Source: Erysipelothrix rhusiopathiae (lineage in GTDB: Bacteria; Bacillota_I; Bacilli_A; Erysipelotrichales; Erysipelotrichaceae). Taken from it: 64,000 nt of DNA. This document shows, piece after piece, positions 15,887 through 26,305 of this stretch. Below the pieces are notes generated by a model, which saw only the letters and a program-made list of their open reading frames with translations, was not told the origin of the DNA and did not search any database. The position numbers were made by a program, and so were the translations under genes. Within the stretch, counting starts at the first letter, position 1; each line of letters begins with the position of its first letter. The DNA is taken from positions 1,364,001 through 1,428,000 of the forward strand of contig NZ_LR134439.1 in assembly GCF_900637845.1 (NCBI RefSeq), in the 5' to 3' direction.

Positions 15887-16456
15887 TTAAGATTCATCCA
15901 AAATCGTACGATTATGCTTTTCAATTTTCTTTCCTAGATTATTAGAAAAAAACAATAATGCATCATTATGAATTTCATGATTATAATCACCATCAATAAG
16001 TTTTTCACAGTTAACACAGAATAACTTGTCGGATGAAAAATGCATATTGCCAAATTGCCTCTTGAATGTTAGCTCTCCACCACAACCACATACTGGTCGG
16101 AAGTTAAATCGATTAATAGATACGACATTATTATATGAATCTAAAGTCCATTTGTAATGAATATCTTTATATTTTCCTGAGATATATTCCATATATTCTT
16201 TTGAAATCTTAGTATTTGATTTTGATGATTTAAGAGCAATGATATATAGTGTGACACATAATAAAATAATTGGAACAATAAGTTGCCATATCTTAATTTC
16301 GAAATTTAAAATATTTGCTATTAGTTCAAATAAGTATTCCCATATTTGCAAAAAAGCTTCAATAAAATTAATCTTCTCAATTAAAGCATAAATAACTGAC
16401 GAAATTACGTTTATTATAATTGCAACAATTATAGAATATAGAGCATTTTTCTTCAT
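15887..16456 (-). CDS. Small membrane protein with Cys-rich zinc-ribbon-like domain
   Basis: 189 residues, not recognised. Two hydrophobic segments lie near 7-26 (SIIVAIIINVISSVIYALIE) and 56-77 (IWQLIVPIILLCVTLYIIAL). A cytosolic C-terminal half follows, with CGCGGEL and, 25 residues later, CVNCEKLIDG, a probable CXC...CXXC metal site. The in-frame GTG at 16468 would place the ribosome site GTGAGGAGA inside the gene, so I choose the ATG at 16456. It lies 70 bp downstream of the large ATPase gene on the same strand, and the two may form one unit. A sensing or membrane-effector role in defence is only a guess. Confidence 0.7.
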   Translation of the reverse strand: MKKNALYSIIVAIIINVISSVIYALIEKINFIEAFLQIWEYLFELIANILNFEIKIWQLIVPIILLCVTLYIIALKSSKSNTKISKEYMEYISGKYKDIHYKWTLDSYNNVVSINRFNFRPVCGCGGELTFKRQFGNMHFSSDKLFCVNCEKLIDGDYNHEIHNDALLFFSNNLGKKIEKHNRTILDES

Positions 16457-16525
16457 AGGTCTCCTCACTTACAAACAATATACTTGTTTTCAATCTTTAA
16501 AGCCACAATAGAAGAATAATTCAAT

Positions 16526-18709
16526 TTATGTATTCTTACGATTTTCAATAATATTCATTAGATCCTCAGCTACAAATTTCAAACGTTCGGTACCAACATC
16601 AATAAGTGGCTCATACATGAAACTATTAACATGAATAAAAGATGGCGCGATAATTCTGGAACTTTCTATTACACTGATTTCTTCAGGTATAAGTTTATCT
16701 TTTATTCCATCATACAACTTTGATGAATAGTGACTATCAAAAGAAACACTTGGTATATTTTCTGTATATAGAAGATATGAATCATATAAATACTTTTCAG
16801 AAAAAACTCTTAGAAATATTCCTAGTATTAATTTTTCCTTAATGCTAGTTTCTTTGAGAGTATCGTTTTTCAAGATAGATTTAACCTCATTTTCTAATGT
16901 ATCAATATAGTTCAGGTTATTATACTCAGATTTTTTCGTAATGTTGTATCTAGAGTAAAGATTATCTAAATCATCCAATAACAATTGATCACTTGTATCA
17001 GTATAATGAAGATACTCTGTGCACTTAATATAATCAGGGTCCGTGGCATTTGATTGCAACTGAACCAAGTTTCTTGCTAAAGGAATAAGTGCAATTAATG
17101 AATTTAATTTTTTATCATTTTTCCAACCATTAAAATAGCTATAATCAAACAATTGCTTGTTTTTGGCTTCATATAATACCACGCCATTTTGGTCTTTATA
17201 GGCCAGTATTTTTGAATTCAAATTATCACATGAAATAGAAACAGATCTGAAAAAGTCATAGTTATGAGTTAAAATAATTAACTGAATTTTATCACTTGAT
17301 TGTAATTCTCTAATATACTCAATTATTGCATACTTGTTCTTATAATCAAACGAGTCCGCTACATCGTCAAGTAAAACGATAAAAGGGCTATTATTAGATT
17401 TCATTATTTCAATTTGAAATATCATATTTAGAATAAAAATACTTCTTTTTTCTCCACTACTAAATCTTGTGAAGACAGAATCGTCAACTGGAATACCACT
17501 TTCTCGCACTGAGAAATTAAATGTTGGTAACATTCTTCCAATCAAGGCATCAGATCTGTTTGAAATACTTACATCAAATGTTCCACTCCAAAATCTCTTA
17601 TTAAATATTTCAATCACACTGTCCCAAATCGTACTTTCATTGTTCGCCTCATCAATAATAATATTAATATTATCTTTTGATTCATTAAGTGCATCTTTAA
17701 TTTCTATGATTTCAGTTTTATAATCAAACAGTTTTGAATAAATAATTCTATCTCGCAAAAAAACAGGATCAGAGAAATCGTTAATTATCGTCTTATCACC
17801 CTGTACAACAGTTAATAATTTTCTCGTATCTCTATTTTTGTTCAATGCTTTTTTTATGCTCGAAAACTGTGTCTCTACATCAGTATCTTCATAGAGATCC
17901 TTAATTGTTTTTTCAATTAATAAATCAATATCTTCGCTTTTATATTCAACTTCGTTCAGTACCACTTTATGTCCTGCATCAAAGAACTTACTGATCTTTA
18001 GGTTCTTATTTACATTAACAAGTTCATCAATTCCAAATCCTTCTTTAAAAATAAACTCATCAATTTTTTTGTTAACTTTTTCTAAATATAAGGTACAACT
18101 TTGTGCAAAATTATCATTCGAAAATAGTGCTTGCACGCTATCGTTGTTGAAATCGTTAAACGATAGTTTGTTGTATTTTTCCAATTCATGTTCATCTTTT
18201 TCAAACCTTAAAGTTAAATTAGATATTGATTCTACAATATCCTTGCCGGGATAAATCGTTCTGATCAAAGATTCAGTTTTTGAAGTTCCTCGTTTTTCTT
18301 CAGTAACATTAGTTGAATATAACTCCAAAATTCTTGATATATATGCTTTGACTTTCTCAATTTCCTTTGTGTATTTTTTTCTTAGATCACTTGACATCAC
18401 TAATTTCGCTATATCAGGAATAGAAAAAATATCATTACCTGTTAATTCAGAATCGAAGACTACTACGTCAAGTTTCTTAACAGAAGTTGAATCATATTTC
18501 TCGCCATTATACTCAATTGATATATTTGCTTCCAAATTATTAAACAAATCTTTTGGATTCAAACCGTTTTTCAAATCAATGAATCCATCCCTGAATGAAG
18601 ACTTCATTACTCCATTTGGAGCATAAATTAGGGTGTTCTTTTTGATCAATTCAGGGTTAGTCAGCTTTTTTATTCCGTACACATTATCAAATTTTTCAAT
18701 CTTTAGCAT
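16526..18709 (-). CDS. AAA/SMC-like ATPase with unusual Walker A, putative defence protein
   Basis: 727 residues with ABC/SMC-type ATPase parts at both ends of a coiled central region. Walker A is YAPNGVMKSS (29-38): the first Gly is Ala and the Gly before Lys is Met. I recall this variant from defence-island ATPases of the AAA_13 type. The signature SSGEKRSIFIL, Walker B PFIVLLDDVADSFD and the H-loop LILTHNYDFF follow near 420-500. The 220-residue C-terminal part is helical and of unknown function; RloC- and PrrC-type proteins carry a nuclease there, but I cannot see a clear nuclease motif. It has its own GAGGAGG site. Phage defence is inferred from architecture and context. Confidence 0.75.
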   Translation of the reverse strand: MLKIEKFDNVYGIKKLTNPELIKKNTLIYAPNGVMKSSFRDGFIDLKNGLNPKDLFNNLEANISIEYNGEKYDSTSVKKLDVVVFDSELTGNDIFSIPDIAKLVMSSDLRKKYTKEIEKVKAYISRILELYSTNVTEEKRGTSKTESLIRTIYPGKDIVESISNLTLRFEKDEHELEKYNKLSFNDFNNDSVQALFSNDNFAQSCTLYLEKVNKKIDEFIFKEGFGIDELVNVNKNLKISKFFDAGHKVVLNEVEYKSEDIDLLIEKTIKDLYEDTDVETQFSSIKKALNKNRDTRKLLTVVQGDKTIINDFSDPVFLRDRIIYSKLFDYKTEIIEIKDALNESKDNINIIIDEANNESTIWDSVIEIFNKRFWSGTFDVSISNRSDALIGRMLPTFNFSVRESGIPVDDSVFTRFSSGEKRSIFILNMIFQIEIMKSNNSPFIVLLDDVADSFDYKNKYAIIEYIRELQSSDKIQLIILTHNYDFFRSVSISCDNLNSKILAYKDQNGVVLYEAKNKQLFDYSYFNGWKNDKKLNSLIALIPLARNLVQLQSNATDPDYIKCTEYLHYTDTSDQLLLDDLDNLYSRYNITKKSEYNNLNYIDTLENEVKSILKNDTLKETSIKEKLILGIFLRVFSEKYLYDSYLLYTENIPSVSFDSHYSSKLYDGIKDKLIPEEISVIESSRIIAPSFIHVNSFMYEPLIDVGTERLKFVAEDLMNIIENRKNT

Positions 18710-18777
18710 AAAGTAATATCCTCCTCATTAGTTTTAACTAAAGTATAAACCATTATCTTTAGTAAAGACATAGTGAA

Positions 18778-19968
18778 TGGCAACACTTATATAGACAAAT
18801 TAATAGTAGAATGTTGCTTGTATTCTAATGGTATTTTATACTCCAATGCTGCATGAAGACTCTTGGAATTAAAGCACTCAGCATGTTGCCGAACTCACAA
18901 TTCAATTCTTTAAGTGTTGAGAAAATATGCTATCTGCCAAACTCTGTTTTGATCGTCTTGAATTGTGTCTCGGGACGGCATTGTCGTAAGGGTTGCCCTT
19001 CTGACTTAACGACCGTTTAATCCCAAACGTTGATAAGACATCATCAATTAAATAATTATCGAATTCACTTCCTCTATCTGAGTGAAAGAACTTAATGCTA
19101 CCTAAATTTAAATGTATATTCACAAACGCCTTATGAACAAGTTCTGCGTTTTTCTTTTGCCCACAACTGCATCCAACGATTTCACAATTATGTAAATCGA
19201 TGATGGTGCTGATCTAACTCCAACTAGAACCAAGTCTTAAATAAGTTAAATCATTGACTATTACTTCAAACTGCTTACGATCATCAAACTTCCGATTGAT
19301 TGCATTTGTTGTAGTATTTTTATTGACCTTTGATTTGTATGGTCGATATTTCTTGTTGGTATAAACAGATACTAGGCCATTGTCACACATGATTCGTGAT
19401 ATACGTCTACGGGATAAGATAACTCCTTCGCGTGTCAGTAGCGCCTTCATTTTTCGTGTTCCATAGATTCCATGACTGTCATAGAATACCTTGGTGACTT
19501 TCTCAGCGTATTCATCAACTTTCTCACTTGAATCCACATAGGTATAAACGCCTTGTCTACTAACGTTTAGAATATTGCACATTGCTGATATGGGATACTT
19601 ACGGCGATTGACCGGATGAGTTTTACTTTCGTGGCATAATCAGCGCCGTTTGCTTTAAAATATCATTTTCCATCTTGAACTGTCTGTTTTCTTTCTCAAG
19701 TTCAATGAGTCGGTTCTCTTCAGGAGTATATTCTCAGATGCCTTAAATGAGCCACTCTTGTTGTAGCGCTTCATGCATCAGTAGATTACAGATGCATGAA
19801 GGTCGTACTCTCGCTCGATATTCAGGATGGTCTTGCCGCTGTTATAAAGCTCAACGACTTGCTTCTTGAAATCCACACTCTATCTTTTTCTAGTCATACT
19901 ATGTTCCTCACTTTCTTACATTATTGTATGTCTATTAAGAAACTGTCATCTAAAGTGTAGCCCATCCA
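18778..19968 (-). mobile_element. Decayed IS3-family element
   Basis: About 1,191 bp related to, but distinct from, the two intact copies. The left end reads TGGCAACACTTATATAGAC and the right end, in complement, TGGATGGGCTACAC. Both transposase frames are interrupted by several frameshifts and stops. No target duplication is visible. The orfA end encodes KQTALIMPRK followed by stop, the natural form lacking the 41-bp segment of copies A and B. Confidence 0.85.
18902..19582 (-). pseudogene. Broken OrfB transposase of the decayed IS
   Basis: Two pieces in different frames remain: 19582-19214 (MCNILNVSRQGVYTY to DLTYLRLGSSWS, containing the first catalytic Asp) and 19123-18902 (FHSDRGSEFDNYLIDDVLS with the second Asp). 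The sequence that should carry the Glu is frameshifted. The orfA part at about 19620-19900 is also disrupted. It is not functional. Confidence 0.85.
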
Positions 19969-20140
19969 ACTTAACATACATATATATGCAGAGTGGAATT
20001 TGTAATATGAAAATATAATAAAGTTGACCTCATTCATAAAAACGATAGAAAATAAAACGAATCTATATATCTTAAATCTGCCTATTTATCGTTTTTTTAA
20101 TGATATACTATATGCATATATAACTACGAAAGGAAACTAA

Positions 20141-23100
20141 ATGCAAACTTCAGAAAACAAACCAAAAAATTTTGATAATATAATTGAGAAAAGAAAAAAA
20201 CTCTTGGATGTATATCCTAATTCAAATAAAGATGATTATGATAAGTATGAAGAACAATTAAATCTTGTGTTTTCTAATGAAGAAATTAATACTACTGCGA
20301 TTGTTGGGGGATATGGTACCGGAAAAAGCACACTCATTAAAACACTAGAAAAAAATAAAAAACTAAAATTTTGTTATATTTCAGCACTTCCTTATTCATC
20401 AAATGTGAAACAGAAAAACCACATTGAAGATGACGAAAGTAAACTTGATTCTGATTGTAATAGTGGGATTGCGTTAGAGAAAAAAATAATTGAGCAAATC
20501 TATAATCAAGTTTCTAACAGATCCAACCAGAGACTTGACTATTTTCTGTATCCACTCTTTTCACTATGTACACTTGGAATTGCTATCGTTTATTTTTTAG
20601 GACCAAGGATTGAAAATATAAAATCTTTTTGGAGTACCCTTAGAAATGCTATAACTATAAAGGCAATACCTATATTGCCTGAATCAACCGTCATACTATT
20701 TACTTTCTCAGTTTTGTGGATTCTTTACTCGATTTATGTTTTGATTTCAACTTCAAACTTTTCGTCAATAATAAATCGAGTTAAAATTCCGTCGATCGAG
20801 GTACAACTTAGTCAACATGATGTTGGGTTTGATAGAGTAACGACAGAATTAATAAGACTATTATCCAAATCAAATTTTGATGCTGTGATTGTTGAAGATT
20901 TAGATCGATTTATGGATAAGGGTGTTATTTTTCAATTAAGAGAATTTGCTAATTTATACAATAGAAGCGCAATGCGCAAAATGAAGTTTATATTTCTCTT
21001 AGACTTTAGTACTATCGATGATGAAAAACTAAGAGCGAAGTTTTTTGACCATTCCATAAATGTTGTCCCATATATGAGTTACTCGTATTCTTATAGTTAT
21101 GTTAAAGAAATTCAAAAACTTTGTGAAGATTTAGGAAACTATTCATTGACTCACGTTTCGGATGGACTGATAAGGATTTTAACAAATTGCATTCATGAGT
21201 CTAGACTACTAAGAATAATTATATCTGACTATATATTTCTATCTGAATCCTATTATGGAGATAAAATTTCAAAACTTGGTTTGGAAGATCAGGAGAGAAC
21301 AAAAATTGAAGATTTATTGCTTTCGCTATCAATTTACAAACATATTTTCACACAAGATTACAACAGTTTTTTAGAAGGTAATGGCAATCTGCATAGCCTT
21401 CTTATAAAAAATGAGAACGAACAAACAGCTAAATTAAAAACAAGTAATGAATCTTATGAAAAAAATATTGATTCAGCAAAGAAAGATATTTTAAATGATG
21501 AGAAAGAAATATTATTGGTTGAGACTTTTAAAATTTCAGAACCAAATTATTTTAATGATTCTGAGCTAAGTAGTTCATATGGATATATTTATAATCGTCA
21601 TTTTAAGGATGTAATGCAATCGCAAAGTTATAAAACGCGAATCAAGTTCTTAAATTCTAATTATGAAAAATATATTGCTGATCTAGAGGAAAAAATTAAT
21701 TCTAATATGATGAAAATATCTTATTACGTTCCAGAAGGAGATAATGAACTTAAAATAGAGTGGTCAGAAAATACGAATTATAATGAAGTAATCGGGGAAT
21801 TACTCTTTAAGGGCTATCTAACTTCAAAAGTAAGTATATATATAAGCCATAGAAGTGATGATTTAACTCCTGAAGAGACATTTCTAGTTGAACAGGCTAT
21901 TAGTAATGATACTAGTATCGACCCAAGCATTAAAGTGAATGAAGAAAATATTCCAACCATCATGTCTTTAATCAATAATGAAAAATTTGAAACATCAAAG
22001 TTGTTTAATTACAATATGATGAATTTTTTTAGAGAAAGAAAACAATATATTTCACAATATAAACAGATGGTAATTAATCTAGAAGACCAAATTAAGAGAA
22101 AAAAACCACAAATGGCAATAGAGTTCTTTTCATATGGATATTATGGTATGGCAAAATATAGTAATGATATTTATAAAATAATGTTACAAGATTGTGAATA
22201 CTATTCTGAAGAGTTTATTAGTGTTATGTTCAATAATTTTGATTCCAAAGAGATGGGTTTTGCCAATACAAGTTATTACTTATTTCTAGCGTTATTAGCT
22301 ACTAAGAGTTTAGATGATATACTTAAAATTGATTCTTTCGTAAGCTTTGTTAACAATATGTTTGAAATTAAGTCATTAGATTCACTTATCGATAGAACCA
22401 TCAATTTTGGTCAAGAAATAAATGAGATTGAAAGAAAGTTCATGCTTCTTGTTGCATCTGATAAAATCAGAATAAAATTTGAACGATATTTCATCGATAA
22501 CCCAAGTGTCTTATTTAAAAAAAGTTTAACTCAATATAAAGAAACACTAAAACAAAAAATTGAGAAACATCAATTTAAGAATAGTCATAGATTGATGCAA
22601 TTAATGTTTTTTTATCCTGATTCCGAGGATGCTTTATATTTAAATCTAAAATTAGATAAAGAAAACGAGAGAAAAATGATTGACTTTATGTTGGAAAATC
22701 CTATAGAAACTAGAGATAGTCTGATTGTTGGACCTAGACCCATCGATACAGATAAAAGTATTAGATTCTGGATTAATAATAAAAGTCTTAATGAGTATGA
22801 TTTTGAAGAACGTTTGATTAATAATTTGGGTCTTAAAGAATCGCTTGTAATATTTGATTCAATCGAGAACTACTCAACTGAGAGAGTTCCATTACAGTAT
22901 AAGGATATGTTTAGAAGAGATGCAAATTCCGAATTTATTCATTGGTTTGATGACTTAAGTAAATTAAATGAAGAGGTAGTCGAGGAAGTTATAACTAGAA
23001 ATTTATTTAAAATAAATCAACCAAATATTGACTATATTGTTAATTTATTTTTAGATAGTGAACCCAATAAACCAATGCTTGAATTTTTGTCAACATATGA

Positions 23101-23701
23101 CTATAATGAGTGCGTTTCTAATATATTGGAATGTAAAAACAGTAGAACTTTTTTCACAAAACTATTTGTAAATATTTCAGATAAATCTGATGTTGAATCA
23201 CTTGAAAGACTTGTAAGTAAATTACCCTTGAGAATAATAGAATTAGTTGAATTCACGATGAAAGAAACAATTAGTGATACCGATTGTGAGAACATTCTTA
23301 TTGAGAAAGGTTTTCTTTATCCATCATTTGATTTGCTGAGAAAGATAATATCAGAAGGCAATAATAATGCCCTTGACCGATATAAAAAATACATCATCGA
23401 CGTAATAGATGACCACAAGGAATTAATTGACAAACTATTCAGCAATGAAGAAGTAAAGTCACCTAAAACTATATTGGAAATAATGAAAGAAACTAATCAA
23501 TTTAAACGAGATATATTCAAGAAATTTGAAAAAACGAGAGAATTTACTGTTATAAGTACCAATGCTTATAGTAAGAGCTTTCGTAAACCAGTAACAAATA
23601 AAGTTAATTGTGACTTGGAGTTACTTAAAGAAGAAAAATTAGTAAAAGTTTCTGAGGAAAATGATTCGATAATAACGTTTAAAATAAACTGGCAAAAATA
23701 A
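20141..23701 (+). CDS. YobI-like membrane P-loop ATPase (KAP-related), putative defence protein
   Basis: 1,186 residues. An N-terminal P-loop ATPase has Walker A GGYGTGKS (56-63). It is split by two membrane segments (about 133-155 and 178-202) and resumes with Walker B FDAVIVEDLDRF near 250, followed by an Arg-containing helix. This insertion of two membrane helices inside the ATPase is the plan of KAP and YobI-type NTPases. The remaining 800 residues are helical, rich in Lys/Asn/Asp, without a recognisable effector domain. It is a single gene with AAAGGAAAC as ribosome site. KAP and YobI families are associated with bacterial conflict systems; the function here is inferred. Codon usage is as AT-rich as the neighbouring mobile DNA. 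Confidence 0.75.
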   Translation: MQTSENKPKNFDNIIEKRKKLLDVYPNSNKDDYDKYEEQLNLVFSNEEINTTAIVGGYGTGKSTLIKTLEKNKKLKFCYISALPYSSNVKQKNHIEDDESKLDSDCNSGIALEKKIIEQIYNQVSNRSNQRLDYFLYPLFSLCTLGIAIVYFLGPRIENIKSFWSTLRNAITIKAIPILPESTVILFTFSVLWILYSIYVLISTSNFSSIINRVKIPSIEVQLSQHDVGFDRVTTELIRLLSKSNFDAVIVEDLDRFMDKGVIFQLREFANLYNRSAMRKMKFIFLLDFSTIDDEKLRAKFFDHSINVVPYMSYSYSYSYVKEIQKLCEDLGNYSLTHVSDGLIRILTNCIHESRLLRIIISDYIFLSESYYGDKISKLGLEDQERTKIEDLLLSLSIYKHIFTQDYNSFLEGNGNLHSLLIKNENEQTAKLKTSNESYEKNIDSAKKDILNDEKEILLVETFKISEPNYFNDSELSSSYGYIYNRHFKDVMQSQSYKTRIKFLNSNYEKYIADLEEKINSNMMKISYYVPEGDNELKIEWSENTNYNEVIGELLFKGYLTSKVSIYISHRSDDLTPEETFLVEQAISNDTSIDPSIKVNEENIPTIMSLINNEKFETSKLFNYNMMNFFRERKQYISQYKQMVINLEDQIKRKKPQMAIEFFSYGYYGMAKYSNDIYKIMLQDCEYYSEEFISVMFNNFDSKEMGFANTSYYLFLALLATKSLDDILKIDSFVSFVNNMFEIKSLDSLIDRTINFGQEINEIERKFMLLVASDKIRIKFERYFIDNPSVLFKKSLTQYKETLKQKIEKHQFKNSHRLMQLMFFYPDSEDALYLNLKLDKENERKMIDFMLENPIETRDSLIVGPRPIDTDKSIRFWINNKSLNEYDFEERLINNLGLKESLVIFDSIENYSTERVPLQYKDMFRRDANSEFIHWFDDLSKLNEEVVEEVITRNLFKINQPNIDYIVNLFLDSEPNKPMLEFLSTYDYNECVSNILECKNSRTFFTKLFVNISDKSDVESLERLVSKLPLRIIELVEFTMKETISDTDCENILIEKGFLYPSFDLLRKIISEGNNNALDRYKKYIIDVIDDHKELIDKLFSNEEVKSPKTILEIMKETNQFKRDIFKKFEKTREFTVISTNAYSKSFRKPVTNKVNCDLELLKEEKLVKVSEENDSIITFKINWQK

Positions 23702-24145
23702 TAAAGAATACATAATCTTTAGAGGAACCTATAATGCAAATAGAATTATTTTACGTATATCTGTATTTATGTAATTAATCACTTCTGTTAGTTGTGTATT
23801 AGATGATTCCGGCAATTTTGGATCGGACAATGGTTTGAAATAAAAAGATGAAATATACTTGAGTTCATGGAAGACAGTGAGGATCGAAGCTTGGGACCCG
23901 CAATCTAGAAATAGCATTTGGAGTCAAGCAGAAATTTGATTATAAGCAACAGATAGAGCAAGTTCTGAGTATTGTCATGTTGGATCGTGGGAAATTGGTA
24001 AGATACCTGAGGTTTCCCAACGTTTACGCTTATTGGGTGGGACTTTATACACCTATGCTATTCTGTGTTATGAATAACCCGTACTTAATAAGTTAATTTA
24101 ATGGTTAAAAACTAACATAGCATTAAAAAAAAGAGGGGAATTGCA
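23702..24145. other. Gene-free stretch, probably decayed coding DNA
   Basis: 444 bp with no intact gene. A plus-strand stretch around 23815-23940 reads KDEIYLSSWKTVRIEAWDP after an in-frame stop, and 24000-24080 reads like a short helical segment. Neither has a start or a recognisable family. This may be the right border of accessory region A. Confidence 0.45.
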
Positions 24146-26305
24146 ATGTCATCAAAAATTACGAGAGTCTTTACGTCTGTTTTCATCGTCTTTATAGTAA
24201 TGTTCTCAATCTTGTTAGTGTCCGCACAACAAGAAACGATGCTTAATGATATTTTTAAATCAGGATCCTATAAGAGTATTTATATACCAGATACTGCAAA
24301 AATATCGAAAGATGAGTTTATGAGTATTATCGGTTCTGCCCAAAAAAACCATGTTTATTTTGGAAAATACAGCGAGAAAATTCGCTATGTATCTGTTAAT
24401 GACTTTAGCACTGACGTCAAAGAATTTTTAGGCGTAAGAATTCCGCCGGGAACATTAAGTTTATCAACTTTTGAAACGAATAAAAATCACGATTTTTATG
24501 TCAAACCACTAAACATTGGTTCAAACGAGCAACTTGAATTAACTTTTAAAAAACTTGATGAAAGTACCTTAGACGAAGAAGTCTACGGTTTTCTTGATCT
24601 CTATGCAAAAGATCAAGAACAAGCTGAAGTATATATTGAAGAAATTGCTCAGCGAGCGGGGTTAGATGCTGATGAAATTGTTCAGCAAAAAACAATCTCA
24701 AGTGATGCTGAGTTTTTCTTCTTGTTTTTGATGGTTGCAATTGTAATTTTTTCGATAAGTAATATGCTCGTAACGATTTTTAGTTTTGTAAAAAGAAATA
24801 AAGAAATCGGCGTATATAAATTACTTGGATTGTCTGATTTTTCAGTAGCAAAAAAAGGAATATCTAAATATATTTCGTGGTATATAGTTTTCTCGGTTAT
24901 TGTAATGTTTGTGACATCATTAATTTTGAACTATTGGAATATTTACCTAATTAAAATTCAGATCACATATCTATCAGTATATCTACTGGCATCGATTATT
25001 TTGATTATTACAGCTTCAACTGTTATTACGCGAAAATATAGCATTGCTTCGCTTACAAAAAACCAAAAAACAACAAATGCGATAATTAGGATTTCGATGG
25101 TGTCCAAGGTATTATTTACAATTATCCTGGGATATTTTTTACTCAATACGACAAATATGTTAGAGTCGCTTACTGATCAACGCTATAAACTCAGTATTTT
25201 TGAAAACTATCGGGACACTTATGCTTTTACAAGTTATGCAAAAAACAGATCAGATAATAATTCTACAAGCAATAAGCGTGTTCCAATAGGATATCCAGAA
25301 TTTAATTATTCAGATTTTTATAAAAAAATCGTCGCGGGTAATAATGGCTACTATGTTGATTTTTCCGCTTATTCTTGCCCTGATGAAACGAACGAACGAA
25401 AGTTAGCAAGAAATTGTTATGATGATCAGTATATTTTTGCTCTGGTTAATGATATCTATATAAACGATTATAAATTATTACCGATGGAACAAATTAAAAA
25501 CGCCCTAAAAGAAGAAAAACGTGTCATATTAATACCGAGAGAGCTACAAGATTCTGAGAACTCGATACTTCAAGACTATAGCGAGTATTTCCAATCAACG
25601 AAAACAATCGTAGATGATTTGCAGATGGAATCAATAATCTATGAAGACTCAGATTTTTTCTCAATGAACAGTGAAGTAGTCGGTTCGGATTATCTTATCC
25701 ATAATCCGATATTAATTGTATTTGATGAGAATACAGTTAAAGGGATTCCCGATTATCAACTCCGATTCTTTGGTTATGGAACGTCAACAGCTGCGCAGTT
25801 TAGTCTGGACTCGACGGAAACAAAGGAATCGTGGTATAAGAAGAATGAAGATGTTTTCAAACAGTTCAATATAGAGAATAATATTTCTGTTGAACATTTT
25901 AACAACACTTCAAATGATCTAAATATAATGATTTCTATTTTGGAATTTTCTGTAAAGATCTATACCGGTATACTGCTTATCTCAATTTTATTAATCAGTT
26001 TTGTATCCTTTAATATAACACATACGTATATGAGCGATATTCGAAAAGAAATCTTCGTTAGAAAACTAATAGGGGAATCTGATTTCAATATATTCAAACA
26101 ATACATTCTTTTGTTATTCTTTACAGATTTACTTGCTGTTGTTATTGTTACTGTAATTTTGCCGGTGTTCTTAAAAACGACCATTAGTTTTAAAGGAATT
26201 GGAGTTCTGTTTCTGTTAATTATAATGATTGATGTTATCGTATTTAGTATTGTGAAATCGAAGTTTGTTAGAAATAATTCGAGTAATCAGATAAAGGGGG
26301 AATAG
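24146..26305 (+). CDS. DUF1430-type ABC permease (bacteriocin-associated integral membrane protein)
   Basis: 719 residues with the layout of the large permease of lactococcin-972-type ABC systems. A first membrane segment lies at 6-27 and a 165-residue outside domain follows. Three membrane segments lie around 190-330 (FFFLFLMVAIVIFSISNMLVTIFSFVKRNKEIGVYKLLG is the typical FtsX-like turn). A second outside domain contains two nearby Cys (SCPDETNERKLARNC), and three segments close the protein. AGAGGGG gives the ribosome site. The ATPase gene starts directly after its stop. A related pair lies at 52788-55570. Export or resistance to a bacteriocin-like protein is the usual role; the substrate is unknown. 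Confidence 0.82.
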   Translation: MSSKITRVFTSVFIVFIVMFSILLVSAQQETMLNDIFKSGSYKSIYIPDTAKISKDEFMSIIGSAQKNHVYFGKYSEKIRYVSVNDFSTDVKEFLGVRIPPGTLSLSTFETNKNHDFYVKPLNIGSNEQLELTFKKLDESTLDEEVYGFLDLYAKDQEQAEVYIEEIAQRAGLDADEIVQQKTISSDAEFFFLFLMVAIVIFSISNMLVTIFSFVKRNKEIGVYKLLGLSDFSVAKKGISKYISWYIVFSVIVMFVTSLILNYWNIYLIKIQITYLSVYLLASIILIITASTVITRKYSIASLTKNQKTTNAIIRISMVSKVLFTIILGYFLLNTTNMLESLTDQRYKLSIFENYRDTYAFTSYAKNRSDNNSTSNKRVPIGYPEFNYSDFYKKIVAGNNGYYVDFSAYSCPDETNERKLARNCYDDQYIFALVNDIYINDYKLLPMEQIKNALKEEKRVILIPRELQDSENSILQDYSEYFQSTKTIVDDLQMESIIYEDSDFFSMNSEVVGSDYLIHNPILIVFDENTVKGIPDYQLRFFGYGTSTAAQFSLDSTETKESWYKKNEDVFKQFNIENNISVEHFNNTSNDLNIMISILEFSVKIYTGILLISILLISFVSFNITHTYMSDIRKEIFVRKLIGESDFNIFKQYILLLFFTDLLAVVIVTVILPVFLKTTISFKGIGVLFLLIIMIDVIVFSIVKSKFVRNNSSNQIKGE

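Noticed and set aside
23729-23917. 62-codon minus-strand ORF
   Set aside because: No ribosome site, no recognisable features, and it lies in a decayed stretch.
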